This document shows positions 42,725 to 51,001 of a stretch of 64,000 nucleotides of DNA, one piece after another; within the stretch, counting starts at the first letter, position 1; every line of letters starts with the position of its first letter. Under the pieces are notes generated by a model. That model was not told the origin of the DNA, did no database searches, and saw only the letters and a program-made list of their open reading frames with translations. The stretch is from Ramlibacter henchirensis. Its GTDB lineage: Bacteria; Pseudomonadota; Gammaproteobacteria; Burkholderiales; Burkholderiaceae_C. The stretch covers positions 372,001-436,000 of the forward strand of contig NZ_SMLM01000001.1 in the NCBI RefSeq assembly GCF_004682015.1, written 5' to 3'. Position numbers and translations under genes: made by a program.

Positions 42725-43711
42725 ATGGTCTTCACCACGGAGCGGCGCGCCGCGCTCGCCTTTGCCTGTCTCCTTCTCCTCCTCGGCGCGGGCGCTTGGG
42801 CCTGGTTCGTGTGGTCGTCGGCGCGCGCCTCCACGTATGAGATCCGCACCGGCGATGCGGTCTCGGGCCTCATCCGTGGCGCGCCGGTCGAGTTCCACGG
42901 CGTCGAAGTGGGCCACGTCTCGCGGATCGATCTTCTCGGCCCGGCGTCGGTGCGCATCCGCATCGAGGTCGATCCGAAGACACCGGTCAGTTCGTCCACC
43001 GTCGCCACGGTGGACACGCGCGGGCTCTCCGCGAGGGGCTTCACCGGCTACGTGTACGTGAGCCTCGACGACAAGGGGCCGCCGGGCGCACCGCTGGCGC
43101 GGACGGCGGAAGGTCCCCCGGTCATCGCTGCCGCGCCCTCGCAGTCGGCCAGCCTGGACACCATCGTCATGGACATGAACCGGGCCGTGCAATCGACGTA
43201 TGCGCTGCTGCGCGCGAGCTTCGATCCCGAAACGGTGGCCAGCCTCCAGCAGACGGCGCGCTCCGTCCGCCAGCTGACGGACACCTTGGCCGCCGATCGC
43301 GCCCGGCTCGAAGCAGTCCTGGCCGGCGCGGAAGCCACCACGCGCCGTTTGCCGCCGCTGCTCGATCGCGCCACCTCGCTGGCATCGCGGCTCGAGACGC
43401 AAGCGTTGCCGCGGACGCTGGTGACGCTGGAGGCGGTGGACCGCGCCTCCGGTTCCATCAGCGGCCGCATGGAGCATCTGCTGGGCAGCATGCAGCAGGC
43501 CGGCAGCCGCATGGAGCCGCTCCTGCTTGCCGGCAGCGAGGTGGCGGGCTCCCTGCAAAGCGACTTGCTGCCGCAGGCGGAGCGCACGTTGCAGCGGCTG
43601 GAGCGGCTGGCCGCCACGCTGGACGACACCGCCACCCACCTGCGGCGCGATCCTTCGATGTTGTTGCGGGGCGCGCCGCCTCCCACCCCCGGACCGGGCG
43701 AGGCCCGGTGA
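42725..43711 (+). CDS. MlaD/PqiB-type (MCE) lipid-transport protein
   Basis: A 328-residue protein. One N-terminal membrane segment (ALAFACLLLLLGAGAWAWFVW, about residues 10-30) is followed by a single MCE domain (about 38-130, VSGLIRGAPVEFHGVEVGHVSRIDLLGPASVRIRIEVD). The remaining 190 residues are mostly helical with Leu/Arg heptad-like spacing (RQLTDTLAADRARLEAVLAGA). This is the layout of periplasmic MCE proteins that shuttle phospholipids. The ATPase and permease expected with it are not adjacent. It overlaps the following lipoprotein gene by GTGA. Confidence 0.88.
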   Translation: MVFTTERRAALAFACLLLLLGAGAWAWFVWSSARASTYEIRTGDAVSGLIRGAPVEFHGVEVGHVSRIDLLGPASVRIRIEVDPKTPVSSSTVATVDTRGLSARGFTGYVYVSLDDKGPPGAPLARTAEGPPVIAAAPSQSASLDTIVMDMNRAVQSTYALLRASFDPETVASLQQTARSVRQLTDTLAADRARLEAVLAGAEATTRRLPPLLDRATSLASRLETQALPRTLVTLEAVDRASGSISGRMEHLLGSMQQAGSRMEPLLLAGSEVAGSLQSDLLPQAERTLQRLERLAATLDDTATHLRRDPSMLLRGAPPPTPGPGEAR

Positions 43712-44334
43712 GCCTGCCTGCGCGTCGCGGCTTCGCGGTCCGGTGGGCGATCGCATCCGGCGTGCTGGCCCTGGCGGGCTGCCTGCAGCCGCCGAACGCG
43801 CCGCCGCAGGTCCACCTGGCGGTACTCGACGCCGAGCCCGCGCAGCTGCCCAGGGGGGCTGCCACGCCGGATGCGCTGCTGGTGCACCGCCCGCGCGCGC
43901 GGCCGCTGCTCGACACGACGCAGATGCTCTACCGACCGCGTCCGCATGAGGTCGGCCATTTCGCGCTGAACCGCTGGGCCGAGCCGCCTGCGGACATGCT
44001 TCACCCGCTGCTGGTGCGCACGCTCGAGCGCACCGGCCGATTCGCCGCGGTTCTCGTCCCGCCGCCGGGCGGCAGGCCACGCTTCTCGCTGCGGACCGAG
44101 ATCGTGGAGCTGGTCCAGGACTTCACCGTCACCCCGCCGGTGCTGCGCTTCGCGCTTGGCGTTCGGCTGATGGACGAGAGCAGCTCGAAGGTGCTGGCCG
44201 CGCGCGAGATCCGCCGGACCCAGGCGATGGAGCAGGGCACGCCCGCCGCGGGCGTGGCCGCCGCCAATCAGGCGGTCTCGGCCGCGCTGGCGGAAGTGGC
44301 GGGGCTGGTGCTGGAGGCCGCCGCCGCTCCGTAA
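43708..44334 (+). CDS. ABC-transport auxiliary lipoprotein (PqiC-like)
   Basis: A 208-residue lipoprotein: signal sequence about residues 1-25 with lipobox ALAGC. The mature part has LDTTQMLYRPRPHEVGHFALNRWAEPPADML, characteristic of the ABC_trans_aux/PqiC family of outer-membrane partners of MCE proteins. The GTG start (43708) overlaps the MlaD stop, so they are translationally coupled. The 3' end overlaps the convergent cytochrome b561 gene by 67 bases. Confidence 0.88.
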   Translation: MSLPARRGFAVRWAIASGVLALAGCLQPPNAPPQVHLAVLDAEPAQLPRGAATPDALLVHRPRARPLLDTTQMLYRPRPHEVGHFALNRWAEPPADMLHPLLVRTLERTGRFAAVLVPPPGGRPRFSLRTEIVELVQDFTVTPPVLRFALGVRLMDESSSKVLAAREIRRTQAMEQGTPAAGVAAANQAVSAALAEVAGLVLEAAAAP

Positions 44335-44900
44335 CCCGGCAGCATCCGCCGCAGCGAGTCGTCGCGAAGGAGGAGGTGGTGCCGCAGCGCGGCCGCGGCG
44401 TGCACCAGCGCCAGCAGCGCAAGCGCGTAGGCCAGCCAGCGGTGCACGTCGATCCAGGTGCGGAAATGCTTCGGGTTCACCGGCACCAGGTCCGGCAGGT
44501 CGAACAGGCCGAGGAACGTCACGGGATAGCCGCCGGCGGACGACATCAGCCAGCCGCTGACCGGGATCGCGACCATCAGCCCGTAGAAGCAGAGGTGGAC
44601 GAACCGCGCGAGGAACCGTTGCCACTCGGGCAGGCCGCCGGCGAGTTGCGGCAGCGGATTGGCCGCGCGCCAGGCGAGGCGCAGCGCGACCGCCAGCAGC
44701 GCCGCGACGCCCACGGCCTTGTGCACCAGGATCCAGGTGATCTTCGCGCGGTCATAACCCACGTCGGGCATCCCGACCATCAGGGTGCCCATCACCAGCA
44801 GCAGGACCAGCACGACGGCCATGGCCCAGTGCAGGACGATCGCGACCGAGCCGTAGCGGTCCCCGGTGTTCAGCAGCGCGGAAGACCTCACGCTCTTCAT
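44268..44900 (-). CDS. Cytochrome b561 family protein
   Basis: A 210-residue membrane protein with four hydrophobic helices. Heme-ligand histidines are in VLHWAMAV (helix 1), LVHKAVG (helix 2), and IDVHRWLAY (helix 4). GTLMVGMPDVGYDRAKITWILVHK is typical of the bacterial b561 group. It accepts electrons from quinol and passes them to a periplasmic partner. It is divergent from oxidase module 2 and overlaps the MlaD-partner lipoprotein gene at its 3' end. A role linked to the oxidase is only context. Confidence 0.92.
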   Translation of the reverse strand: MKSVRSSALLNTGDRYGSVAIVLHWAMAVVLVLLLVMGTLMVGMPDVGYDRAKITWILVHKAVGVAALLAVALRLAWRAANPLPQLAGGLPEWQRFLARFVHLCFYGLMVAIPVSGWLMSSAGGYPVTFLGLFDLPDLVPVNPKHFRTWIDVHRWLAYALALLALVHAAAALRHHLLLRDDSLRRMLPGYGAAAASSTSPATSASAAETA

Positions 44901-45272
44901 CACGTCAGGATAGGGAGCGGTGCGTGCGTGCGCGCACGAGGCGTGACCTATTTTTTGCACCGAATCCGGTCAGACGTGACGCCGTGCAACTGACTGTCAC
45001 CTGACCGCGGTTCGCACGCCGGCCCTGCCGCGTCTGGGAGAAAAGAACAAAGCCCCGCCGGACGCGCCCCGGCCATGGTTCTGCGCCATTCGCGCGCCCG
45101 GCACACGCACCCGGCATGGTGCTTCCCGCGTGAGGACCCTCCTCAAAACATGCAGTTCTGGCCCAGGGCCGTGAGCCGACCCGGCACCTAAATTGGATCG
45201 ACCGCGCCGCTCCGCGCAGCCCGCAAGCGCGAGCCGGCGCAATCAGGCACAGAAACCCGCAGGGGATCCGCC
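44901..45272. promoter_or_regulatory. 372-base divergent promoter region between cytochrome b561 and oxidase module 2
   Basis: No gene was seen. TGAGGA (45131-45136) and TCCTCA (45140-45145) form an inverted repeat with 3 bases between; it overlaps CCTCCTCAAAA (45138-45148), identical to that at 34603. CTAAATTG (45188-45195) follows. It resembles the LuxR gene and the two-repeat gene promoters and so is likely shared regulation. Confidence 0.5.
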
Positions 45273-47006
45273 ATGACCGATCCACATGATCCCGGCACCA
45301 CGTCCGTGGCCGTCCTGGATTCACCGAAGAGCAGCTCGCGACGGCTGCTGTTCAAGACCGCCGGCGCATCGGCCGCGGGCATTTTTGCGCCCCAGCTGGC
45401 GACCGGGCAGACGGCCCTGACGACGGCCGCGCGTCCGCCGAGTCCGCCCACGACGCCGTGGGCGCAAGAGCTGCCGGTGCAAAGGCCGATCGAGCCGGAA
45501 TCCAACCTCAGCCCCGCGGGCACGGGCATCGCGGGCGAGAAGGAATGCGGCCGTGCCGACCACCAGGCCTGGAGCCGCTTCGCGCCGCAGCTGTTCTACA
45601 AGGTCGACGTCAAGATCGGCTCGCACAGCTTCCATCCGGAGCTGCCGACGGCGGAAGTCTGGGGCTACGAGGGGAAGGTGCCCGGACCGCTCTTCCACGC
45701 GCGCTACGGGCAGCCGATCCTCGTGCGCTTCCGCAACCAGCTGCCCAATTCCGTCCAGGGCTTCGGTTCGCCCGACATCTCGGTGCACCTGCACAACCTG
45801 CACACGCCCTCGGAGAGCGACGGCTTCCCGATCGACTGGTTCAGCGCCGGCACCTGCGGGGCGACGCTCACGCGCCCAGGCGAGTACAAGGACCACCACT
45901 ACCCGATGGTGTACGCCGGGGTCGATGCGTTCGGCGGGATCGGCGACCCGCGCGAGGCGCTGGGCACGCTGTGGTACCACGACCACCGGGTCGACTTCAC
46001 GGCGGCGAATGTCTACCGCGGCATGGCCGGCTTCTTCCTGGCCTTCGACGAGATCGACTCGGGCAATGAGAACGACCCCAACCCCAACGCCCTGCGCCTG
46101 CCCAGCGGCGAGTTCGACGTGCCGCTGATGCTGTCGGACAAGTACTTCGACAGCGGCGGCCACCTGTCGTTCGACCAGTTCAACCAGGACGGCTTCATCG
46201 GCGACAAGTGGCTGGTCAACGGCAAGATCCAGCCGTACTTCCATGTCGCGCCGCGCAAGTACCGCTTCCGGCTGCTGGCCGCCGCCACCGCGCGGGTGTG
46301 GGACCTGCAACTGCGCTTCCAGAACCGCGCGCAGAGCTTCGCGCAGATCGCCAACGACGGCAACCTGTTCGAGGCCCCGCTGCTGCGCAGCAACGTGATG
46401 CTCGGGAACGCCGAACGCGCGGACATCGTGGTGGACTTCTCCAGGTTCCCGGTCGGCTCCGAGCTGTTCCTGACCAACCGCCTGAAGCACCTGGACGGCC
46501 GCAAGCCCGAGAACGACTTCCTGGCCACGCCCGACCAGGTGCTCAAGTTCATCGTCGACCGGCCGCTTCCGGGGCCCGACAACAGCCGGGTCCTGAGCCA
46601 CCTGCGCGACCAGCCGCCGATCACGATGTCGGAGGTGGTGAACACGCGAAATTTCGTCTTCGCCCGCAGCGGCGGCGGCTGGACGATCAACGACCGGCAG
46701 TTCGCCAACCGGCCGCTCGCCTCGCCGAAGAAGGGCACCGCGGAGATCTGGAACCTGGTCAACCCGAGCGGCGGCTGGGCGCATCCGGTCCACATCCACT
46801 TCGAGGAAGGACGCATCCTCAAGCGCAACGGCGGCGATCCGCCGGCGCACGAGCGCGGACGCAAGGACGTGTACCTGATCGGCCCGAACGAGCGCGTGCA
46901 GGTCTTCCTCCGCTTCCGGGACTTCGTGGGCAAGTACGTCATCCACTGCCACAACACCATCCATGAAGACCACGCGATGATGGGCCGCTGGGACATCGTC
47001 GCCTGA
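45273..47006 (+). CDS. Multicopper oxidase (laccase-like), Tat-exported (module 2)
   Basis: A 577-residue three-domain multicopper oxidase, paralogous to module 1. The signal contains SSRRLLFKTAG (Tat-like, residues 21-31). Ligands: HLHNLH (172-177), WYHDHR (234-239), HPVHIHFEEG (about 507) and H558-C559-H560, H564, M569 (HCHNTIHEDHAMM). Compared with module 1 the segment after HLHNLH differs (FPIDWFSAGTC instead of HPDDFYPSMHL) and the third His pair of WYHDHRHH is replaced by RVD. Substrate is unknown. It is followed 17 bases after the stop by its SCO gene. Confidence 0.92.
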   Translation: MTDPHDPGTTSVAVLDSPKSSSRRLLFKTAGASAAGIFAPQLATGQTALTTAARPPSPPTTPWAQELPVQRPIEPESNLSPAGTGIAGEKECGRADHQAWSRFAPQLFYKVDVKIGSHSFHPELPTAEVWGYEGKVPGPLFHARYGQPILVRFRNQLPNSVQGFGSPDISVHLHNLHTPSESDGFPIDWFSAGTCGATLTRPGEYKDHHYPMVYAGVDAFGGIGDPREALGTLWYHDHRVDFTAANVYRGMAGFFLAFDEIDSGNENDPNPNALRLPSGEFDVPLMLSDKYFDSGGHLSFDQFNQDGFIGDKWLVNGKIQPYFHVAPRKYRFRLLAAATARVWDLQLRFQNRAQSFAQIANDGNLFEAPLLRSNVMLGNAERADIVVDFSRFPVGSELFLTNRLKHLDGRKPENDFLATPDQVLKFIVDRPLPGPDNSRVLSHLRDQPPITMSEVVNTRNFVFARSGGGWTINDRQFANRPLASPKKGTAEIWNLVNPSGGWAHPVHIHFEEGRILKRNGGDPPAHERGRKDVYLIGPNERVQVFLRFRDFVGKYVIHCHNTIHEDHAMMGRWDIVA

Positions 47007-47023
47007 CCCTGACGAGGACCGCC

Positions 47024-47752
47024 ATGACAGCCTCTGCTCAAACCCGGGACGAAGCCGGCGCACCCCGCAGGCCCCTGTTCTCCTCCGAACGCCGCCGCGA
47101 CTGGCTCACGGCCTGCGCGGGCGGACTGGTGGCAGCCGCCGGCGCCGGCGCCGCCTACCTGCCCTGGATATCACCGCGCGTCCACGCGCAACGCCGCGCG
47201 CAGCCGGCCCGCCGCACGGGCTCGCGCCTGCCCGACGTGCCACTGCTCACCCACGACGGCAGGCAGGTGCGGTTCTATTCCGACCTCGTCCGCGGCCGCC
47301 TCGTGTTCATCAGCATGATGTACACGCAGTGCAGCGAGCGCTGCCCGCCGATGACGCAAGCCCTCAGGGGCGTGCAGGAGGCGCTGGGCGACCGCGTCGG
47401 CCGCGACGTGTTCATGTACTCGATCTCGCTGCTGCCCGAGTACGACCGCCCGGCGGACCTCCAGGCCTACCGCGAGCTGCACCGCGTCGGGCCGGGCTGG
47501 ACGTTCCTCACCGGGGCGAAGAAGGACGTGGAGCAGGTGCGGTACGCGCTGGGCTTCTACGACCCGGATCCCGAGATCGACGCGGACCTGGGCCAGCACA
47601 CGGGCATGGTGCGCATCGGCAACGACGCGCTGGACCGCTGGTGCATGACGTTCATCTTGAGCGAGCCGCACCTGATCCTGGAAGCGTTCATGGGCGTGGA
47701 CCCCGTCAGCCGCGCAGCGGGCGCCAGCTGGGCACGTCCGATGCAATCCTGA
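47024..47752 (+). CDS. SCO1/SenC family copper chaperone (module 2)
   Basis: A 242-residue SCO protein, paralogue of the 31959-32609 gene. An N-terminal signal with RRRDWLTACAGGLVAAAGAGAAYL (Tat-like) is longer than in module 1. Copper ligands are C103-x3-C107 (CSERC) and H192 (GQHTGMVRIG). Sequence between motifs (RFYSDLVRGR, SMYSISLLPE-like, GPGWTFLTGA, RYALGFY) is nearly the same in both. Operon order is oxidase then SCO in both modules. Confidence 0.9.
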   Translation: MTASAQTRDEAGAPRRPLFSSERRRDWLTACAGGLVAAAGAGAAYLPWISPRVHAQRRAQPARRTGSRLPDVPLLTHDGRQVRFYSDLVRGRLVFISMMYTQCSERCPPMTQALRGVQEALGDRVGRDVFMYSISLLPEYDRPADLQAYRELHRVGPGWTFLTGAKKDVEQVRYALGFYDPDPEIDADLGQHTGMVRIGNDALDRWCMTFILSEPHLILEAFMGVDPVSRAAGASWARPMQS

Positions 47753-47804
47753 TGGCCGCCATGAAGGTCGCCGCCCCGCCGGGCACGGGGCGACAATCTC
47801 ATGG

Positions 47805-49466
47805 ATGTCGCAGCCGCTCCAGATCCACACCGACGTCCTGATCGCGGGCGGAGGGCCTTGCGGGCTCATGCTGGCCAATGAGCTCGGCCGCTTCGGCGTG
47901 CGCGCATTGCTGGTCGAACCCAAGGCGGGAACGGCGTTCAACCCGCAGGCCAATGCGACGCAGGCGCGGACGATGGAGCACTTCCGGCGGCACGGGTTCG
48001 CGCAGGAGATCCGCGAGGCGGGACTTCCGCCGGACCACCTGACCGACATCGCCTACTTCACCCGCTTCTGCCGCCATGAACTCGCACGCTTGAGGCTGCC
48101 GACGGCGCGGCAGGCTGAAGCCGCGATCAAGGGCATGGGCGGATCGTGGAGCGCTGCCGAACTGCCGCACCGGGTCTCGCAGAAGTTCGTGGAAGCCGTC
48201 CTGCTGCGCCACGCGCGCAAGTACGCCACCAACGAGATACGCCACGGCTGGCGGCTGGTGGATTTCGAGGACACGGGGCAGGAGGTGCGGGCCCGCGTGG
48301 CTTCGAGCGATGGCGCGAACCTGCAGCACGTCAGGGCACGCTACCTGGTCGGCGCCGACGGCGCACGCAGCCTGGTGCGGCAGCAACTGCGCATCGACTA
48401 CGCGGGCGCCACGGGTTTCCGTCGCCACTTCATGGGCGGCAGGATGTTAGCGGTCTACTGCCGCGCGCCGGGCTTCTACGACCTGTTCCCGCACGACCGC
48501 GCATGGATGTATGTCTCGGTCAATGCGCAGCGGCGCGCGTTCATGGCGTCGGTGGACGGCAGGAGCGAGTTCGCCTTCCACGCCGCCATCCACGAGGGCG
48601 AAGACGCCGACGCGTGGACCGAGGCCGACGCAAGGCGCATCTTCTCGGAGGCGATGGGCTGCGAGATCCCGATCGAGGTGCTGTCGATGCTCACCTGGAC
48701 GGCGGGCCATGCGCTGGTGGCCGAGCGGTTCCAGCAGGGGCGTGTGTTCCTGGGCGGCGATGCGGTCCACCTGTTCACGCCGACGGGAGGCCTGGGCTAC
48801 AACACCGCGGTCGAGGATGCGGTGAACCTCGGATGGAAGCTCGCGCACGTCGTGCAGGGCCGCGCGCCCGAGAGCCTGCTGCGCACGTACGAGCTCGAGC
48901 GCAAGCCGCTCGCCCAGCGCAACACCGCGTATGCGAAGCACTTCGCCGATTCGGTCGGCCTGTTTCCCGCCACGCCGGAGCTCGAGGCCGACACGCCGGC
49001 AGGCGCGCAAGCGCGGCAGGCCGCATCGGCACACCTGAACGCGCACGTCCGGCTGGAGTTCAACATCCCGGGCGTCACCTTCGGCGGGCGCTACGACGGC
49101 TCGCCCATCGTGGTGCCCGACGGCACGTCACCGCCGCCGGACACACCGAACGAGTACGTTCCGACCGCATGCCCGGGAGGCCGCCCGCCCCACGCGTGGC
49201 TGGAAGACGGACGATCGCTGTACGACACCTTCCACGTGGGCTGGACGCTGCTGGCGCTGGGGCCGGACGCGCCCGATGCAGGTGGCTTCCAGTCGGCCGC
49301 GAAGGCAGCGGCGCTGGACCTGCAGGTGGTGCACCATGCGAATCCCGGACTGCTGGCGCTCTATGAAGCTGCGCTGGTGCTGATCCGCCCCGACCACATC
49401 GTCGCGTGGCGCGGCCAGGATGACCGCAGCGCCGGCGCAGTGCTGACGGCGTGCACGGGCGGGTAG
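47805..49466 (+). CDS. FAD-dependent aromatic hydroxylase
   Basis: A 553-residue flavin monooxygenase of the PHBH/phenol-hydroxylase class. Nucleotide motifs: VLIAGGGPCGLMLANELGRFG (GxGxxG, residues 11-31) and RVFLGGDAVHLFTPTGGLGYNTAVEDAVNLGWKL (GD motif with FAD ribityl contacts, near residue 310). The C-terminal 150 residues form the thioredoxin-like domain seen in this class. It hydroxylates an aromatic ring with NAD(P)H and oxygen. The substrate is not predictable. The start is the ATG at 47805. Confidence 0.9.
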   Translation: MSQPLQIHTDVLIAGGGPCGLMLANELGRFGVRALLVEPKAGTAFNPQANATQARTMEHFRRHGFAQEIREAGLPPDHLTDIAYFTRFCRHELARLRLPTARQAEAAIKGMGGSWSAAELPHRVSQKFVEAVLLRHARKYATNEIRHGWRLVDFEDTGQEVRARVASSDGANLQHVRARYLVGADGARSLVRQQLRIDYAGATGFRRHFMGGRMLAVYCRAPGFYDLFPHDRAWMYVSVNAQRRAFMASVDGRSEFAFHAAIHEGEDADAWTEADARRIFSEAMGCEIPIEVLSMLTWTAGHALVAERFQQGRVFLGGDAVHLFTPTGGLGYNTAVEDAVNLGWKLAHVVQGRAPESLLRTYELERKPLAQRNTAYAKHFADSVGLFPATPELEADTPAGAQARQAASAHLNAHVRLEFNIPGVTFGGRYDGSPIVVPDGTSPPPDTPNEYVPTACPGGRPPHAWLEDGRSLYDTFHVGWTLLALGPDAPDAGGFQSAAKAAALDLQVVHHANPGLLALYEAALVLIRPDHIVAWRGQDDRSAGAVLTACTGG

Positions 49467-49491
49467 GGCGCCAGGCGCGCTGCCGCTGCGC

Positions 49492-50085
49492 TTACGCGTT
49501 CGACAGCACCAGCAACGCAGCCGCTTTCGCCCGCCCCACTCGTCGAAGCCGATGGTGGAGGTAGCCCGGGAAATGGATGCAGTCGCCCTGCTTGAGCGTC
49601 ACGACATGGTCGTGGAACATGACTTCGACCGTGCCGGCGACGACGTAGAGCATCTCCTGCCCGGAGTGGCGCGCCTCGGTGGTCCCGGGGTCCGGGCCCG
49701 GATGCACCAGGAAGGCCTCGAAGGAGCCGACCGCCTTGCCGTGGAGCAGGGGCCTGAACTGGTGCTCCCCCGGCTCGCGTGACTGCTGCAGGCGCGGGCT
49801 CGACTGCAGCTCGGCCGCGCGCGTGACCTTGATCTCCGCCTTGTCCAGCGTCTCGCCGAGCAGGTGCCCGATCGAGGTGTTCAGGGTCTTGGCCAGCTGG
49901 GCCAGCATGGCCACCGAGGGCGACTTGTGGTTGTTCTCGATGCGCGAGATGTGCGCCTTGTCGACGTCGACCGCGCGGGCGAGCTCCTCCAGCGTCAGGC
50001 CGCGGCGGCGGCGCAACTGGCGCACGCGCGCTCCCATGAGCGTGGGCGAGGCGGGGGTCTGCTGTTCGGATGCGTCGCGGGCCAT
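49492..50085 (-). CDS. XRE family regulator with C-terminal cupin sensor
   Basis: A 197-residue regulator. The helix-turn-helix is at about residues 20-70 (VRQLRRRRGLTLEELARAVDVDKAHISRIENNHKSPSVAMLAQLAKTL). A cupin domain fills about 115-190 (MLYVVAGTVEVMFHDHVVTLKQGDCIHFPGYLHHRL). The start is uncertain: ATG 50085 is used; ATG 50121 would add twelve residues and place operator 1 at the start. Two GTCAAC-NN-GTTGAC repeats lie in the divergent region and fit autoregulation plus control of the aldolase gene. Inducer unknown. Confidence 0.9.
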   Translation of the reverse strand: MARDASEQQTPASPTLMGARVRQLRRRRGLTLEELARAVDVDKAHISRIENNHKSPSVAMLAQLAKTLNTSIGHLLGETLDKAEIKVTRAAELQSSPRLQQSREPGEHQFRPLLHGKAVGSFEAFLVHPGPDPGTTEARHSGQEMLYVVAGTVEVMFHDHVVTLKQGDCIHFPGYLHHRLRRVGRAKAAALLVLSNA

Positions 50086-50123
50086 CGTGGGCGGAAGAGT
50101 TCGACCGTGCCATGCTGCCATAG

Positions 50124-50137
50124 GTCAACATGTTGAC
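50124..50137. promoter_or_regulatory. XRE-cupin operator 1
   Basis: GTCAACATGTTGAC is a perfect 14-base palindrome. It is 36 bases, centre to centre, from a second copy of the same half-sites. It lies upstream of the XRE gene and could block its promoter. Confidence 0.75.
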
Positions 50138-50158
50138 TTATGAGCGAGGTCAAGATAA

Positions 50159-50174
50159 GGTCAACCTGTTGACC
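50159..50174. promoter_or_regulatory. XRE-cupin operator 2
   Basis: GGTCAACCTGTTGACC is an inverted repeat (7-base arms, 2-base centre) that ends 12 bases before the aldolase start codon. A loose half-site GGTCAAG at 50148-50154 is nearby. Spacing and identity with operator 1 support a dimer pair. Confidence 0.75.
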
Positions 50175-50186
50175 GGAGAACCCCCC

Positions 50187-50981
50187 ATGGAAGCCAAATC
50201 GCAGACGCGTGACCGCGTCGACCAGGAACTCGCCAGCAAGATCCAGCTGGACACTCGCACGCCCGCCGAAAAACTGGTGCTCGCCTGCCGCATGCTCGGC
50301 GCCCGCGGCCACTGGCACGGCGGGCTGGCCGGGCAGATCACCGCGCGCGGCCAGGAGAAGGGCACCTACTGGACGCTGAAGTTCGGCATCGGCGCGGACG
50401 AGGCGACACCCGCCGACCTCATCCTCGTGGACGAAGACCTGCGGCCGCTGGACGGCGTGTCCCTGGCCAACCCGGCGGTGCGTTTCCACCTCTGGGTATA
50501 CCGCGTGCGTCCCGATGTGCAGAGCATCGTCCACACCCACCCGCCGGGCGTGACCGCGCTCTCCATGACGGGTCAGCGGCTGGCGGTCGCGCACATGGAC
50601 TCGACGCCCTTCTACGACAACTGCGGATACGTGGGCGACTGGCCCGGGCTGCCGATCGGCGACAACGAAGGCGAGGTCATCGCGGGCGGACTGGGCAAGC
50701 GCAAGGCGCTGCTGCTCGCGCACCATGGCCTGCTGACCGCCGGCTCCACCATCGAGGAAGCCGCCGTGCTGGCGATCTGGCTGGAGCAGGCCGCGCAGGC
50801 GCAAGTGCAGGCCGCCGCCGTCGGCACGATCCGCGAGGTGCGGCCGGAGCTTGCCCTCGAAGCGCGCGACTTCCTGCTCAAGCCGCAGATCACCGGCCTG
50901 ACGTTCCAGTACTTCGCCCGCAAGGTGCTGCGCGAGTCCCCCGGCTGCCTGTCGCCCGCGCAGTCCGCTGCACGAGCCTGA
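50187..50981 (+). CDS. Class II aldolase/adducin family protein
   Basis: A 264-residue class II aldolase-like enzyme. Zinc ligands are visible as H116-x-H118 (VHTHPPG) and a His pair in LLAHHGLLTAG near residue 180. The N-terminal region has the GHWHGGLAGQ glycine-rich loop. The family includes fuculose- and ribulose-phosphate aldolases and decarboxylases. Start at 50187 has GGAGAA upstream, preferred over an earlier ATG that lies inside operator 1. It is divergent from the XRE gene and likely repressed by it. Substrate not predictable. Confidence 0.88.
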   Translation: MEAKSQTRDRVDQELASKIQLDTRTPAEKLVLACRMLGARGHWHGGLAGQITARGQEKGTYWTLKFGIGADEATPADLILVDEDLRPLDGVSLANPAVRFHLWVYRVRPDVQSIVHTHPPGVTALSMTGQRLAVAHMDSTPFYDNCGYVGDWPGLPIGDNEGEVIAGGLGKRKALLLAHHGLLTAGSTIEEAAVLAIWLEQAAQAQVQAAAVGTIREVRPELALEARDFLLKPQITGLTFQYFARKVLRESPGCLSPAQSAARA

Positions 50982-51001
50982 TCCATTTTCCGGGACCCCG
51001 A

